This document shows, piece by piece, positions 1-11,843 of a DNA stretch of 29,093 nt; position 1 is the first letter of the stretch; the number at the start of each line of letters is the position of its first letter. The stretch spans positions 1 to 29,093 of the forward strand of contig JAYMTF010000855.1 in the NCBI GenBank assembly GCA_036897485.1, read 5' to 3'. The notes beneath the pieces were generated by a model, which saw only the letters and a list, made by a program, of their open reading frames with translations, did not search any database and was not told where the DNA came from. The translations under genes were made by a program, and so were the position numbers. This stretch comes from Pelargonium nanum (Eukaryota > Streptophyta > Magnoliopsida > Geraniales > Geraniaceae).

Positions 1-98
1 AGTGCGGTGCCGGAACCTTCATGGCCAACCACTTTGACCGCCACTACTGCGGCAAGTGTGGCTTGACCTATGTCTACTCCAAGGCCGGTGGTGATTAG
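1..98 (+). CDS. RPS27A: Ubiquitin-40S ribosomal protein S27a, C-terminal end (partial)
   Basis: The window opens inside the last exon. In frame from base 3, the codons read [14 protein letters not shown], then [11 protein letters not shown], then a short Ser-Lys-Ala-Gly-Gly-Asp tail and TAG at 96-98. This is the zinc-binding C-terminal part of eS31/S27a: the first Cys and the later Cys-x2-Cys belong to its C4 zinc finger. In plants S27a is made as a fusion behind one ubiquitin, which is cleaved off, and the ribosomal part joins the 40S head. The ubiquitin half and the gene start lie left of the window, so the fusion itself is family knowledge and not seen here. Identification is firm despite only 31 complete residues because the motif is extremely conserved. 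Confidence 0.95.
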   Translation, partial: CGAGTFMANHFDRHYCGKCGLTYVYSKAGGD

Positions 99-3000
99 GT
101 TATTTTATATCCGCTCATCTTATAATTTTCGTCCCTTTTCGAATTTCAGATGGATATTTAGTTGTTTCTTTATATGGTGTTTTTGAAACTATTTTAACTT
201 TATCTTATTGTGATGAATGATGGTTTTCATTAATGTTATAGGTTATTGTTATATCATTTTTGCATATTAAGTTGCTATAATTTGTATGATCATCTGCTTG
301 TAGCTTAGAAATGTGAATTTGATAATGCCCATGTTTATCTTTGTTGTTAGCTTAATTTTTTGTTTAGTTGATGACTGTTCTTGTGCAGTGAGATGATGGA
401 GAATTTAATACCTTAAGTAGGCAATAGTTAGTTGTGCCCGAGTGGTGTGATACCTCCTGTATTGTTCTATTGTTCTGTTGATGATCCTTTATGAATTCTG
501 GAGTTCCATTTTGTGTTTGTATTGTTGTTAGTGCTTCACTTTTCATTGCAATGGGGCTTTTGAAGACTAGATTATGGGTTGTCCCAATGATTGTTTTGTC
601 TAAATTAGATTGTAGACAGTACCTTTGTGAGTGCTACATTTTCTCAGTTGTGTCTAGACTCAGTTTTATTAGATTACAGAACCATCTGATCGTATGGGTA
701 CCAATGTTTGCTCCCATTACATCACTGGATTGGCAAAATTTCCTCCTAAGAGCTCTCCCCCTTTTGAATTGTCTTCTTAACAGATGAATCTCGGTCTTGG
801 AAAGTTCTTCATGTGTCTAGACCCCCCAGTATTCCCCAAAATTATAAGGTTCAGTGACATTTGTCCACTGTTCAATATTACCTTACACTAGTGTCCTGTG
901 TTTAGCAATATTTGTTTACCTTTATGCGGCAAATCTTAATTCTTGAATTTCATGTGTTGATTCTTCACATCATATTAGTTTTGGGTAAGACTTGTTGGAT
1001 TGGACTTACTCATATCTTGTGCATTGGTGTGTATTTGTGTCAATTGATTCTACAGTTTTTTTCTGTAATATTGACAACCACTAGTTGATTGTAAGAAGTA
1101 GACTGCCTTGGGATGCTTGTAGGCATGGTTAGCCCTCCATACTGAATGCATGGTCAAGGAGTAGAAACTCAACAAATATGACCATCTTTCTGTATTTTGT
1201 TCTGTATTCACCTGAGAAACATTTCCTATGTGCTACACTTGCGCAAGTTCTTCATTTGCTGTTTTGAATTTCTGCACTATCCGAATCCAAATTAGTAAAT
1301 GTCTTGGTACCAGTAAATACCATGTTAGAGGAGTCAAATGTATTGTATTGGAAATAACAACATTTAGATCGTGATATGTTTGTTTGCTTACGGTATGTAT
1401 TCTTTTGCTGTGTTGTGTACTTGTGTCATTGTTGAGTGCACATTTTTTCAGTTATGTATCAGATAGTGTTCTTTTTTATGCATCAGTGTTGAACTTTGAG
1501 ATTGATCACACTCACACAGGTTAAAAGCCATCTATTATGCTTCATTGAAAAGTATTCATTCTTGAGATTGATCACAAACCATAGACAAAAAATACAGGGA
1601 AACTGGTTTTTCATGTTAGTTCATGTGAACTACCTATAAATGTCTGCATGTCTACCACCTATTGTGTTCGTAATTGTTTGGAAGTTATTTTTTCAAGTTT
1701 TGCTCATGTTTTTTGCTGCACTGATACTTGTTTGCTAGTTGTTTCACATGTTACCTTCGCTTAGTATCAATACATTCTCAAGATACTGTTATTTCAAATT
1801 TCATGCAAAATTTACAATCTATGCGAATATTGTGAAATGTTCAAATGCATGATAATTTGGCTCATGATATCATTACCATCCAATGATCAATAAGATAATT
1901 CATGAGTTATGTTGTAATGATACAAAAATTTGCCCCATTTTTCGAAGATATTAGCTCTTTTTAAAAAATAAATGGGTTAGTGATCTTGTGTGGCGTTCCA
2001 AACACGCCCCCAAACTCTAGTATCCAGATAGGAAAATTGTACATGTGTTATGAAAATAGACACCCATAAACATGTGGATAACAGATCGTGGCGAAAACCA
2101 CTCTAGCACAAGAAGACTTGTTCTTTCGGTTTGAAACATAAAGACATGTTTGTAGCTCAACGATTGGAAATGTTTTACTAAAAGAAATCTTTTAAACATA
2201 TCCTACTAGTTATCTATGTTATCACATCCAACTTTTTTCTTTTTGGTGTTCGAATAACTTGATTACCTCTTTTGGTGTACGAAGGCTCGGTCTCTTTTCT
2301 TGGTGCCTGGATGTTCGATTTTTTCCTCGGCGTCCGATTTTCAATGGCCATGTTGAATTTGCCACGACCAACTGGTCGTCGCGATAGTGAGTTATATGTG
2401 GACTTCTCTTCATGTCCTATGGCCATTATTCTTGCGGTCATGTGTTTAGGTGGGCACGAGGTTTTCATGGTCGTGGACTTTTTTACTTGAAGCAAGTCCG
2501 TGAAGCCGCAATTTGGGAGTAGCTACGCATAACTGTGTTTTGCTGTAGTGTTTGCTCTCTGGGAGGAAATGGACAAAAAAAAGGAGAAACTAAAAAGAGG
2601 AAGTGGCTTTTCACTAATTCAAATCATTCATTCATTATAATCACAAAATTCATCATCAAATTTTGGAATGTAGTTCTCTTTGGATTTTATCTATTTTAAG
2701 TGCAAAACTAATGAAACAAAGGGACCAAAAAGCATGACTTATTGTTTGATAATTTGTTATCGCATTGAAGTTTCCTGCAACCACCATTAAGTTCCCTAGC
2801 ATCCCAGCACAGATCAATCATCCATTTCATTTTTTAGTTCTAAAGTGGTCCTCATTGCTCCCTACTCTATGTCCCCTTCCACTCCATACATAGCTGTACG
2901 TGCCATAACAATTTGTAACTCCACCAAGCTGCTTTCCCATAAATTGTACACAAAAAAATAATTTGGTTATTCGTGAAAGTTTGTTGTTATTTGTAGATCT

Positions 3001-3756
3001 CATATGTTCAAAAAGAAAAATTAAAACTACCGTGTAGTTGGTTAAATGTTAACTGCAACGGTGGAACAATAAGAACAACTTCTATCCTCTTCAAAACATC
3101 TAACGTGCAACAATCATAAGTAATACTCATCGTTTCATAATGAAAAAAACTTCCATCAAGAAAAATTAAAACAAAATTTTGAACAATAAAAAACCTATTG
3201 CAACCTCCATCAAAGGAATAAAAACAAACTATAGGCCTAACATAACTATTAAAATACAATTTAAAACAAAATAACATGAAAAGAACTCATCTATATGTAG
3301 TAAACATATTATCACAAACCACCATATACTCAGAGATGATGAGTATTATATAATAAGACATCTTCTCATTGGTTACTTGTAGTAACTTTTTGAGTAATAA
3401 TGTTAACACTTACCAACAATGCTCCACATTTAATATTTGTAATTCCAAAATTTGGTTTCATTTATCAAAAAATTAAATTGGATATATTGATATGATCAGC
3501 CCTTTGAACTACTCAATTTGTTGACTTGATCACCAGACTGCTGAGTGCTGGTTCAACATCATAATCTGGATTGAAACTCAGGTTTATGTTTCTTGAAACA
3601 GCTTGAACAAAATGTCAAAAACAGCACAAGCCAACCCTTGAAGTTAAGCCTCATTACCTGTTTTGGGGGGTTGGATCTGTGGGGACCTTGGGTCTGCACT
3701 GACTTTGCAAGCACATGGGTGAGTTCAACAGTACAGAAGGGATGGAATGGTAAATA

Positions 3757-3758
<2 letters not shown>
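99..3758. other. S27a 3' UTR and intergenic DNA, no gene seen
   Basis: The first few hundred T-rich bases after the stop are presumably the S27a 3' UTR and terminator region; I cannot place the poly(A) site. The remainder has no open frame with recognisable protein character. A slightly GC-richer patch at about 2270-2480 is open on both strands, but neither translation resembles a known family. It contains a perfect 6-bp hairpin (ACGACC at 2364-2369, GGTCGT at 2374-2379). Confidence 0.6.

Positions 3759-3800
<42 letters not shown>
3759..3800. repeat. (GA)21 microsatellite upstream of INO
   Basis: This is an uninterrupted run of 21 GA dinucleotides, 42 bp, seen directly. It ends about 900 bp upstream of the INO start codon. 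BASIC PENTACYSTEINE (BBR/BPC) proteins are plant factors that bind GA repeats, and they have been linked to INO regulation in Arabidopsis, so a regulatory role is possible. Simple dinucleotide repeats are also common by chance. Confidence 0.95.
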
Positions 3801-3803
<3 letters not shown>

Positions 3804-4595
3804 GAAGTAACATAAAGAAGAGAGCAGAGAAAGTGGAGGTGAGGGGTTCACAATGTCAATTACACTTGCTGTGTATCAGGAAAGACAAATCCTAAGATGC
3901 CTAGTTTCCTTCTGCAGAAACTCTTCTAGAAACTTCCCCTTCCCTCAAATATGGCAAAACTCAATGCACTTTCACTTTCTTGATCATGAAGAAGATGAGG
4001 GGAGAGACAGCTAGGTGCTGAATGTGAATGCTGACCACCTCAGAGACTAATTAAATAAACAGAAAACAACACATGAAACAAACAAGCTTTCACTAGTCAA
4101 TCACTCTTCACTCCACTTAGAACTTTGGACCCTAATTGACATCTGACCTCTCCTCTCATTCAAACTTGAAGTTTGCTACTATTTCCTAAGCATTTAAGAA
4201 CCCAACACACCAATCTCTCACATAATTTTCTTTGAAGAAATATATGAACAATTCAAGTTTGCTACATTGAGAAAAGGGTTTAATGTTATAAACGATACTC
4301 CAACCACAATACATGTTTAAGTTTCATATTGTATAAGACAAACATCAGATGAGCATAAAAGTTACTGTCTCGGTTTAACGTTTCACGGGTTGTCTGAAAT
4401 GTCTCTCATGCTCGTCTTGACATTTATTTGATGCACATCTAATATATATTTGTGGAATCAAAGTTTTGAGAGTACCTATGCAAGTGGACATCACTAAGAG
4501 TTATTTGTAACAATAGTCTTTTGGCACAAAATTACTAAGAAAAAGAAAAAGAAAAAAAACTATATTATTTGCTCGTGTCCTCCATTTCTAAGACC

Positions 4596-4603
4596 TATAA
4601 ATA
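4596..4603 (+). promoter_or_regulatory. Probable TATA box of INO
   Basis: The octamer TATAAATA fits the plant TATA consensus and lies 97 bp before the INO ATG, implying a transcription start near 4630 and a 5' UTR of roughly 70 nt. The start site itself cannot be seen. Confidence 0.65.
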
Positions 4604-4666
4604 ACCTCATTCTCATAAGACCCACAGTACTTGTACTGTATTTCTTCCTCACATTCAACACTCAAT

Positions 4667-4690
4667 ATCATCATCATCATCATCATCATC
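4667..4690 (+). repeat. (ATC)8 trinucleotide repeat in the INO 5' leader
   Basis: Eight exact ATC units end nine bases before the INO start codon. The tract is in frame with the ATG, and the frame stays open back to a TAA at 4616-4618, but no upstream ATG lies in it. It is therefore most likely untranslated. Confidence 0.9.
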
Positions 4691-4699
4691 ATTATCGTA

Positions 4700-6640
4700 A
4701 TGTCAACGCTCAATCATCTCTTCGATCTCCCAGACCAGATTTGCTACATACAATGTGGTTTCTGCACCACCATTTTGCTGGTACATAGGAAATCTAATGC
4801 AACCTAGTCTTGCCTTTTCTCTCTCTTTAAAGATCTTGTTTATGTTATTGATCATTTACTCTATGTTTTGCATATACAAACAAGCAGGTTAGTGTCCCAT
4901 GTAGCAGCTTGTCCATGGTGGTGACAGTGAGATGTGGGCACTGCACAAGCCTCCTCTCTGTCAACATGACCAAAGCTTCATTTCTTCATCCTCTGCATCT
5001 CCTAGCTTCCCTGACCAATGACCATCAAGTATATATATACACACTTGTTTCTTGCTCAACAATTAATAAGTCTTGTTCTTCTGTTACATAGATCATTTAC
5101 TGTATCTTGATCTCTATGTTTCATGTTCAGGAAGAAGAAGTGTGCCCTAAAGAAGTGGATGCTTGGAAGGCATCAGACAGGGTCAGCTGTCCATCAATGG
5201 TGACATCTTCGGACAACGAAGACGAGGACACAGCTCCTGCCATCAATCATGTCGTCAACAAACGTAAGTTTCCAATGTTGTAGCAAAGTGTGGCAATCTT
5301 GTCGCCACTTTGTGTTACAAGCTTGGTTACTACAAACATGTTACAAGATTTGTCTTATAAGTTTGCTATAAGCTTGCGACAACATTTACCTACATATGTA
5401 TTGTGTTGTTTGTGCAGCACCAGAGAAGAGACAGCGAGCGCCATCAGCGTACAACCAGTTCATCAAGTGAGAAAATTACTTAACAAATGTTATAGAATGT
5501 TTTGATTACGATACGAGAATTAGCTTGATGTGAATTGATTTCAGCAGAGAAGAAATCAAAAGGCTCAAGGCTGAAAACCCCAACATGGCTCACAAGGAAG
5601 CCTTTAGTGCAGCTGCCAAAAATGTAAGTTAAATACTATGATCTATTGGCTACCCAACATGAGACATGATCATCATACATAGGACCTTGATCATATGTAT
5701 GTGTCTCTCTTGTGTTTTGTTTCAGTGGGCCCATTTCCCCCCAGCTCAGTACAAAGAAGATGGAGAGAGCTGCAGCCAAAATGACTCAAAATTTATGTAT
5801 GACTCTGATGTTGCTGAGGTAAATCAAAGACCTTAGTATCTGCCAATAGCTACAACTTCCTACAATGTCTTATGTATGTATATATATATGCACATATATG
5901 CAACAACTTGTTTCTTTTATCTTGATTGGTAGGCGTTTTAGGCTAAGTTACCAGAAAACGCTATATCAGCGATCTCCGTTTCAGAACATTTAATGTCAAC
6001 GAACCAAACGCTGAATCTCTATTCTCGTTGTATACTGTTGAGATTTATTCAATTAATTATGTTATTACTAATTGTTTAGAAGTAAGAAATTTCCGCTCCC
6101 ATTCCAAATTAAGAGCCCTACCTTTAAAATTTCAAACTCTAAAATCTTAAAATTATGCGTTCTCGTTTTTTTTTCTGCGTACTGAAGTGTTCATCGATCC
6201 ATATATGTGACAAAGGTTTAAGTTATATGTAAATCATGATTGAAGTACATATATATAAATAAGGTTATTTAATGGACATTTTAGTTGTTTCTATGTAATT
6301 AGTAAGAAAATGATTAGTACCCTCCAATCTCCATGGTGTTCAAGTAATCAATCACATCTTGTCATGTTAACAGAATTCAAGATTTACACATTTAAGGGAT
6401 ATATATGGTCACTATCTTAGAGTTCAACCACTACATATATATCAAATTTATTATGAGATGGCTATTTAGGGTATTAGAAGGTACTGTAGTTTGTAAAAAG
6501 TTTCTTGAACCCTAGTATGTTTTTATAGTACTCATGACTTTCTGTTGTAAATGTTTTTGCAGATACATGTAGAAGGCAATGGCTTCCGAGAAAGAAAGGC
6601 TCCAAGGCACTCAGTATGGGCAAAAACACCCTTTCAGTGA
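4700..6640 (+). CDS. INO: INNER NO OUTER, YABBY-family transcription factor
   Basis: Seven coding exons join in frame: 4700-4780, 4888-5028, 5131-5263, 5418-5466, 5548-5623, 5726-5818 and 6563-6640, giving 216 residues. INO is a nuclear factor that specifies abaxial identity and drives outer-integument growth in ovules. The N-terminal C2C2 zinc finger uses C19-x2-C22 and C43-x2-C46. An acidic linker (Ser-Ser-Asp-Asn-Glu-Asp-Glu-Asp) precedes the HMG-like YABBY domain at about residues 119-166, with the core Arg-Ala-Pro-Ser-Ala-Tyr-Asn and Phe-Ser-Ala-Ala-Ala-Lys-Asn. INO rather than CRC or other YABBYs is indicated by the start Thr-Leu-Asn-His-Leu-Phe-Asp-Leu-Pro, the His-Cys-Thr-Ser-Leu-Leu-Ser-Val-Asn segment and the C-terminal Gly-Phe-Arg-Glu-Arg-Lys-Ala-x-Arg-His-Ser. 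The length is close to the Arabidopsis protein, about 230 residues. The start is the first ATG after the TATA box. The last intron (5819-6562, 744 bp) is much longer than the others. All introns are GT-AG. Confidence 0.96.
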
Positions 6641-9600
6641 ACAATATATTTCCATTTCAAGAAATGAATGTGCTCCTGATCTCTAGGGTTAGGGTTTTGG
6701 ATCAGTTTTCGGGGTCGAAATCGCTTACTTTTTTTAGTATAGCATCTCTTGGGAATGTGGTTTTTTCCCAGTTGTCACTGCAAGTTATTGTAGATAGAAG
6801 AGTACTCTCACTGACTCAAATAAACTTGACATGTTTAGTTTGTTTTGTTAGCTTAATGATTGGTGTTTTACTCTAATTTTGTCTTGAATATCATCATGTA
6901 CTTGACATTAATTAGGGCTGATAGTGAGGTTCATGCTTTGGTATCATGACCTGATGTTTATATTTTATGCATCATCTGGTTTCTCATTAATTCCCAGCTG
7001 GTTGTGTCATGATCTAATTACCTGAAAAGAGTGCATTTTCTCTGAAACTATAGGTGAAAGAGCATTGACTTGTTGGGGATCTTATTGCATATACAAGTCA
7101 ATGATTTTGGTTTTAGGGTTTCCAATCTGTCATACATACATGTATAAAAGGCTAAGTGGGTACAAACAAAGTCTTGAGTGCCAGTGAAAATACTGTAAAA
7201 TGACTATGAAAATATATAAACGATCAATAATGAAGTTGTAACAAACAACGAAAATAAAACCATTGAACATTGAAATGATATCTCGAACAATGTTCTTTGT
7301 GCATCAAGATTCGTACACCTAGGTGTTACCTACACGTGTTAGTATTATTCTTATTATAAGTTACGTTCATTTTTTTTTGTCTTTGTATTTTCCTCAAAAC
7401 AGAATTTAAGAATCACCAATTTGAAACTATATACATGTTAATTAAACTACCGTATACACTCGATACACAATGTCACATAGCTGTAATTATACGATAATAC
7501 CTATAAAGTCTTCCGTGTAGCAATTCGATTCTCTACAAGATTTTTGGACATTCATTAATATTTACTAGTTGTAATTTACTTATCGTGTGCATGATCAAGA
7601 ACACGAACAACAACATAGAGATTAGATAATATGATAAAATAGAAACGAAGGAATATGTAATAATAGATGTTTGACCTAAAATTATACCAATCTGATGGAG
7701 CTATTTGGGATGTAATGCAGACATGGAAATTATGCCAATTTGTGCTTATGAGTGAATATTTTCAAGCTCTCCACGCAAGAACAAAAGATAATGGGAAATG
7801 GGAACTTGGCTACTATATATTTTGCTAGCCAACAAGAATATATTGTACTAGTAGTATTGTAAGAAGTGCAAGCAAAGCCAAAGTGAAAGCAATCAACACA
7901 TTTGGAGAAATATTTAGAGGCAAAGAAAAGGAGTACTAATTTTCATAAATCGTTTGTTTCTAGACAAATCTAGCATAGTTATCGACTATGAAGCATGGAC
8001 ATTCTCACCTTCTCAATGTACCGTGTCCGATAATTTTTTATAAATATGAATTAATTGAACATGTCCGCACTTTAAATTAAAACACATGTGGACGAATATG
8101 ACCTATATGTACTCATGTCACAAATATATAGTCATTGATTATTGAACATACTCTTGACGTGTCATGTCTACAATTTTATCAAATATATGTGTCGCCTTAT
8201 CCGTATTATGTGTCTCATACATGTGTCTCATGTTTATGCAGTATAGGTTACAAAGGGCACAATAATCCAGCTAGTGATGAGTGAAACCTATTTCATGTAT
8301 TTTATTTTTGGTGTGGAATTGAAAGATAATGTTAGTTAATTTGATGGAGGTACTGATGATGGCAATGGCTAGCTGTGTAGCCACTGCCCAATTGGTCCCA
8401 CAGTTTTTGTGAGGTGCCATGAATGTGTATAGGTCCATCCTTTTCATATTTCTCAATGCTACACACAAGAAGAACTTGATTCCATGAATTATTTTGATAA
8501 AAATTGGAATCATCACCATTCTCTTCATTTCATTGATGGCCTTTTCTCATATAATGGAATGAGAAACTTGACTTTCACATTTGTTTGAGGCCCTCCATTT
8601 CATGACCCACATTCACATTACTTTGAGACCCTTGAATTCATAATGGTATAGTACACATATATTCACAATACCTCTTCTTTTCCCATCTTTTAACAACTTG
8701 ATATTTACAATATATATCTTCTTATTCGAGAAAATTATATTAAAAAGCGCGCTGTTAATATTTACATGTTGTTTAAATAAAACCATGTATATCAAATTGT
8801 TGATAGATTTATTCAAATCTCAACTCCACAAGTGTTAGATTATTTATCAACGCAATGAACATTGTTATCTTGTTTTCAATTTGCGATTAAGTTGATTTTT
8901 CTTGATAAAAGAAAAAAGATATAAAAAATAGTCGTATAGCTTAGAGCATATATGTCATGATAATCATGTTTTGAGGTGTTAAGAATATTCTAATTCAAAA
9001 CACTACAAATATATGTGTATGGATCACTACGTGTTGAAGACACAAAATCCCCTTCAACACACGGCTTCTTGACAAACCGCCCCATTTGTAATTATGTAGC
9101 TATAAGTCAACACCATAACATAGAAAACGTTTTATTTTTCTTGTAAAAAATTTTGGCTGCACTTTCATATAACAATTGATTCCAAATATGATAACGCTAC
9201 GTCAATTATCAAATTTAAATCTTCAATCAAATCATTTTCCCTTCTTATGGAAAAACACGTGACTCAATACAAATATGATTCGATTTAAATCGCACGATAA
9301 AATAATCGTTATTAAAATAGTATGTCAATGTTATTAAATCGTACCATTGGTTAATCACTTATTAATCTATTTTATATGTTTCATACAGAATATGTTTTCG
9401 TTTCATCTTTTCTTTCTCACCCAATCTATATTTTTCGTTCAAATCTACCGCGCTTAAGGAAAAGAAAAAGCAACATCAATTGTAACTATGTAAAATTGAC
9501 ATATATTTAACCAATAACACGACACGAACAACTTATAACAAAAATAATAATAGTTTCTCTTAACAAACTATATTTAGTTACATAAGTACCGCTACAAATC

Positions 9601-9726
9601 ATAAATTTTCAACCACTAAACCACTTACTTTTTTGTTTAGTTGTATATGCTTAGAGTGTCTTCTAGTCAACACTCCATTGAGCGATTACGCGGTGACACA
9701 TTCAATATCTATATGGTGCATTTGAA
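6641..9726. other. INO 3' UTR and AT-rich intergenic DNA, no gene seen
   Basis: The bases just after the INO stop are its 3' UTR; the end is not placed. The rest is AT-rich, with stops in all frames. One imperfect 10-bp hairpin (GGCAATGGCT at 8361-8370 with AGCCACTGCC at 8379-8388, one mismatch) is visible, with nothing to suggest a microRNA. No RNA gene was recognised. Confidence 0.55.
7985..8240. repeat. Possible degenerate dispersed repeat
   Basis: The stretch contains repeated variants of a CATGGACAT / GTGTCCGAT / CATGTCCGC / CATGTGGAC theme followed by several ATGTGTCTCAT-like copies. This resembles the GTGTCCGA-rich low-copy repeats scattered in many plant genomes. The resemblance is from memory, and no terminal repeats or target duplication were found, so the boundaries are approximate. 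Confidence 0.3.
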
Positions 9727-9870
9727 TTTTTTTTTTTAGTTGAGCTGTACAATAGGGGGTGTAACTCTCCCCTATAAACTTAAATAACTCATTCTCTACC
9801 GTCAGCAGGAAGACTCGAACCCAAGTTTCCAAAGAAAAACAGAAACACTTAAACCGCTTGACCTAATCTG
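9727..9870 (-). mobile_element. tRNA-derived SINE-like retroposon
   Basis: Read on the minus strand, the element begins near 9870 with an RNA polymerase III A-box-like sequence (TAGGTCAAGCGG, 9854-9865). After 32 bases it has a B-box-like GGTTCGAGTCT (9811-9821, 10 of 11 to GGTTCGANNCC). It continues through a short unrelated body containing a G4-AGAG...C5 hairpin-like segment and ends in an A11 tail (T11 on the + strand, 9727-9737). Promoter boxes, spacing, size of about 145 bp and tail all fit a plant SINE. The A box matches only about 9 of 12 consensus bases and I see no convincing target-site duplication, so it looks old. The family was not identified. Confidence 0.6.
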
Positions 9871-10794
9871 TTTTGATTTTGAAAAAAAATCTTAAATACT
9901 AAACTCAAAATTTGAATCCAAGCGTTTCAACAATAAAGTTTGAGAATGTGTGGGACTTTTTATGTGTGCATTCACATTAATTTTTCTCTTTGGTGGAAAC
10001 ATACATGCACTGAAAAATTCTCTACAGAAATTGTGATTATGCTTTGGATTTTAGCTACAAGAGTGCACAAATCATGATGGTATCAGCCCAAAAAATGTGA
10101 TTGATTTAGGCACTTACGTATATTTTGAGACACATATTCTTCTCACCACTTTATACCAAAATTTATGAGAAACAAAAATGACAATCGTTATCAACTTTCA
10201 GTGTAAATACAAATTAACACACAAAAGCTAGGTAGCTACTTGTCAAGATTGGATGATACTTAATAATTGTTAATAAACTATTCATAGCATATTTGTTTAG
10301 TCGTTGTTGATCAAGATTAAGAATTGAATACGAAAGCATGCATGCAGTCAATTTTACTATTTCTATTATAGCTAAACACGCATGATCTCATCCGTATTTG
10401 GTTGGTGAAATCACACATCAAACCTTAATTAAAAACAAGAAAGAAAGGTTATTGGTCATGGATGGATATGAATGGTTTGGTATTCGGTTCTTTCGAGTAC
10501 GATGTTTTTGGGTTCTTGGAAAATGGTTACTGACTTTAATTGGGGATGTTTTAAACCTTGTATTCCGGATCACAAATATCCGAATATATGTGATGCTACT
10601 AATTAATATTTCATATATTAATTTGACTATATTAGAAGTCGACACGTGTACTAATTATGTCACCTCACTTTGAGGAGGGGACTCAAATGAAGAACCTTTA
10701 AAAGGGATAAGGGAGCAAGGTTAAAAATTCACTAAGTTTTGGCTATATGATTATTTAATTTGGTTATATATTATGTTACACTTAACTTCAACCC

Positions 10795-10925
10795 AAAATC
10801 TTAAATTGGTAGGTGGACGACCCAACATGTATATCAAGTGACGATAGACTTCACATTCTTTTAATGTGAGATACATTAACACTCCCTCTCACGTGCAGAC
10901 AAGATAACACAACGGACAATGCACG
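10795..10925. repeat. Possible retrotransposon/LTR-derived fragment
   Basis: The segment AGGTGGACGACCCAACATG through ATACATTAACACTCCCTCTC and ACGTGCAGAC resembles a dispersed plant sequence, often LTR-associated, that carries 'GGGATACATTAACACTCCCCCTCACGTG'. This is pattern recognition from memory only. No LTR pair, primer-binding site or coding remnant was found nearby. Confidence 0.3.
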
Positions 10926-11804
10926 TGGATCAAGAAAAGAGACAACGTACAAAGACAGACCACTAAGTCTCAATTGGCGAGAATCAAAATAACATTTGCA
11001 TTACTTCCACCTAAGACCATCTAGGAGAGATATAGTTAATCTTTGCATCGACTGCAAAGAAGAATAAGAAGATGATAATAGAAACATCTAACATCTCTTA
11101 GAGGAGACACATCAACATCGTATAATGAGATACTTTCAAGAAGATGGGGATGAAAGAAAGCTCCCTAAAGAGGTTTAGGGGAGTTTTAATGGTGTTCAAT
11201 GATGTGGTCACTAGCGTTAAATGTCTCATCTCCTTCCTTGTGATAATGAGCAAGGTGCCCAAGGATAAAAATCAAACGTATAGGTTTATGATCATCGACA
11301 TCCTCTCTTACCAAACGCCTTCTTCAAGTTGCTCATTCTCAACGAATTTGAAATGATTCTAAATAGGGTACATCATAAGCTCAAATTCTCTGTTTCTTAA
11401 TCAAGAAACCACCACTGCGCTGTCGTCAACGCAAACTAAATACGAGACTAATCGATGAGATATAATAATAAGAGTAAGAACGTGTAACTCATAGCATTAT
11501 TCTTATAATCTTATTTGTGTATATATGTATATGTATATATATAATAATCACTATAATTTTTTTTAATAAAAAACCTAATATTGTTAGAATACATGAAAAT
11601 TACTCTTATCGTTGTTGATGATTGAATTGAATAATATAAATCTAAATGTAAATCGATAGAGTATGTAGAAGAGAAATTTGGAAGTAACACAAAGAGCATT
11701 TATATTTTATTAATTAGTTCACGTATTGTATATGGTGAAGTGTGGACTTGTTCAAAAGGAAAGCAAGACGGGAAGGGAAGCGACTGGTCGTTCTCGTTTG
11801 CTCA

Positions 11805-11843
11805 CCCGCCAAAATTACCCGCCAACTACGAAGAGTGGGCCCA
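11805..11843. promoter_or_regulatory. Cluster of two E2F-type sites and a TGGGCCCA site II element
   Basis: Two CCCGCCAA motifs (11805-11814 including the A4 extension, and 11818-11825) read on the minus strand as TTTTGGCGGG and TTGGCGGG, matching plant E2F/DP sites. Thirteen bases separate their starts. Eleven bases on is the palindrome TGGGCCCA (11836-11843), a double site II (TCP-type) motif. Such combinations are typical of S-phase and housekeeping promoters. The nearest recognised downstream gene, the RING ligase, begins its leader about 1.4 kb away, so the target is unclear. Confidence 0.4.

Noticed and set aside
2214-2495. Open frames on both strands around 2214-2495
   Set aside because: Neither translation has family character or splice-consistent neighbours; it is simply a less AT-rich patch of intergenic DNA.
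3559-3851. Ser-Leu-rich minus-strand frames over the GA tract
   Set aside because: They are artefacts of translating the (GA)n microsatellite as repeating Ser-Leu.
8352-8388. CTGATGA followed by a hairpin, reminiscent of a hammerhead ribozyme core or a C/D snoRNA C box
   Set aside because: No GAAA after the putative stem II, no closing stems and no matching D box at a suitable distance.
9811-9865. Intact tRNA gene
   Set aside because: A- and B-box-like sequences are present, but no acceptor stem or anticodon arm folds, and the unit ends in an A-tail, so a SINE is the better reading.
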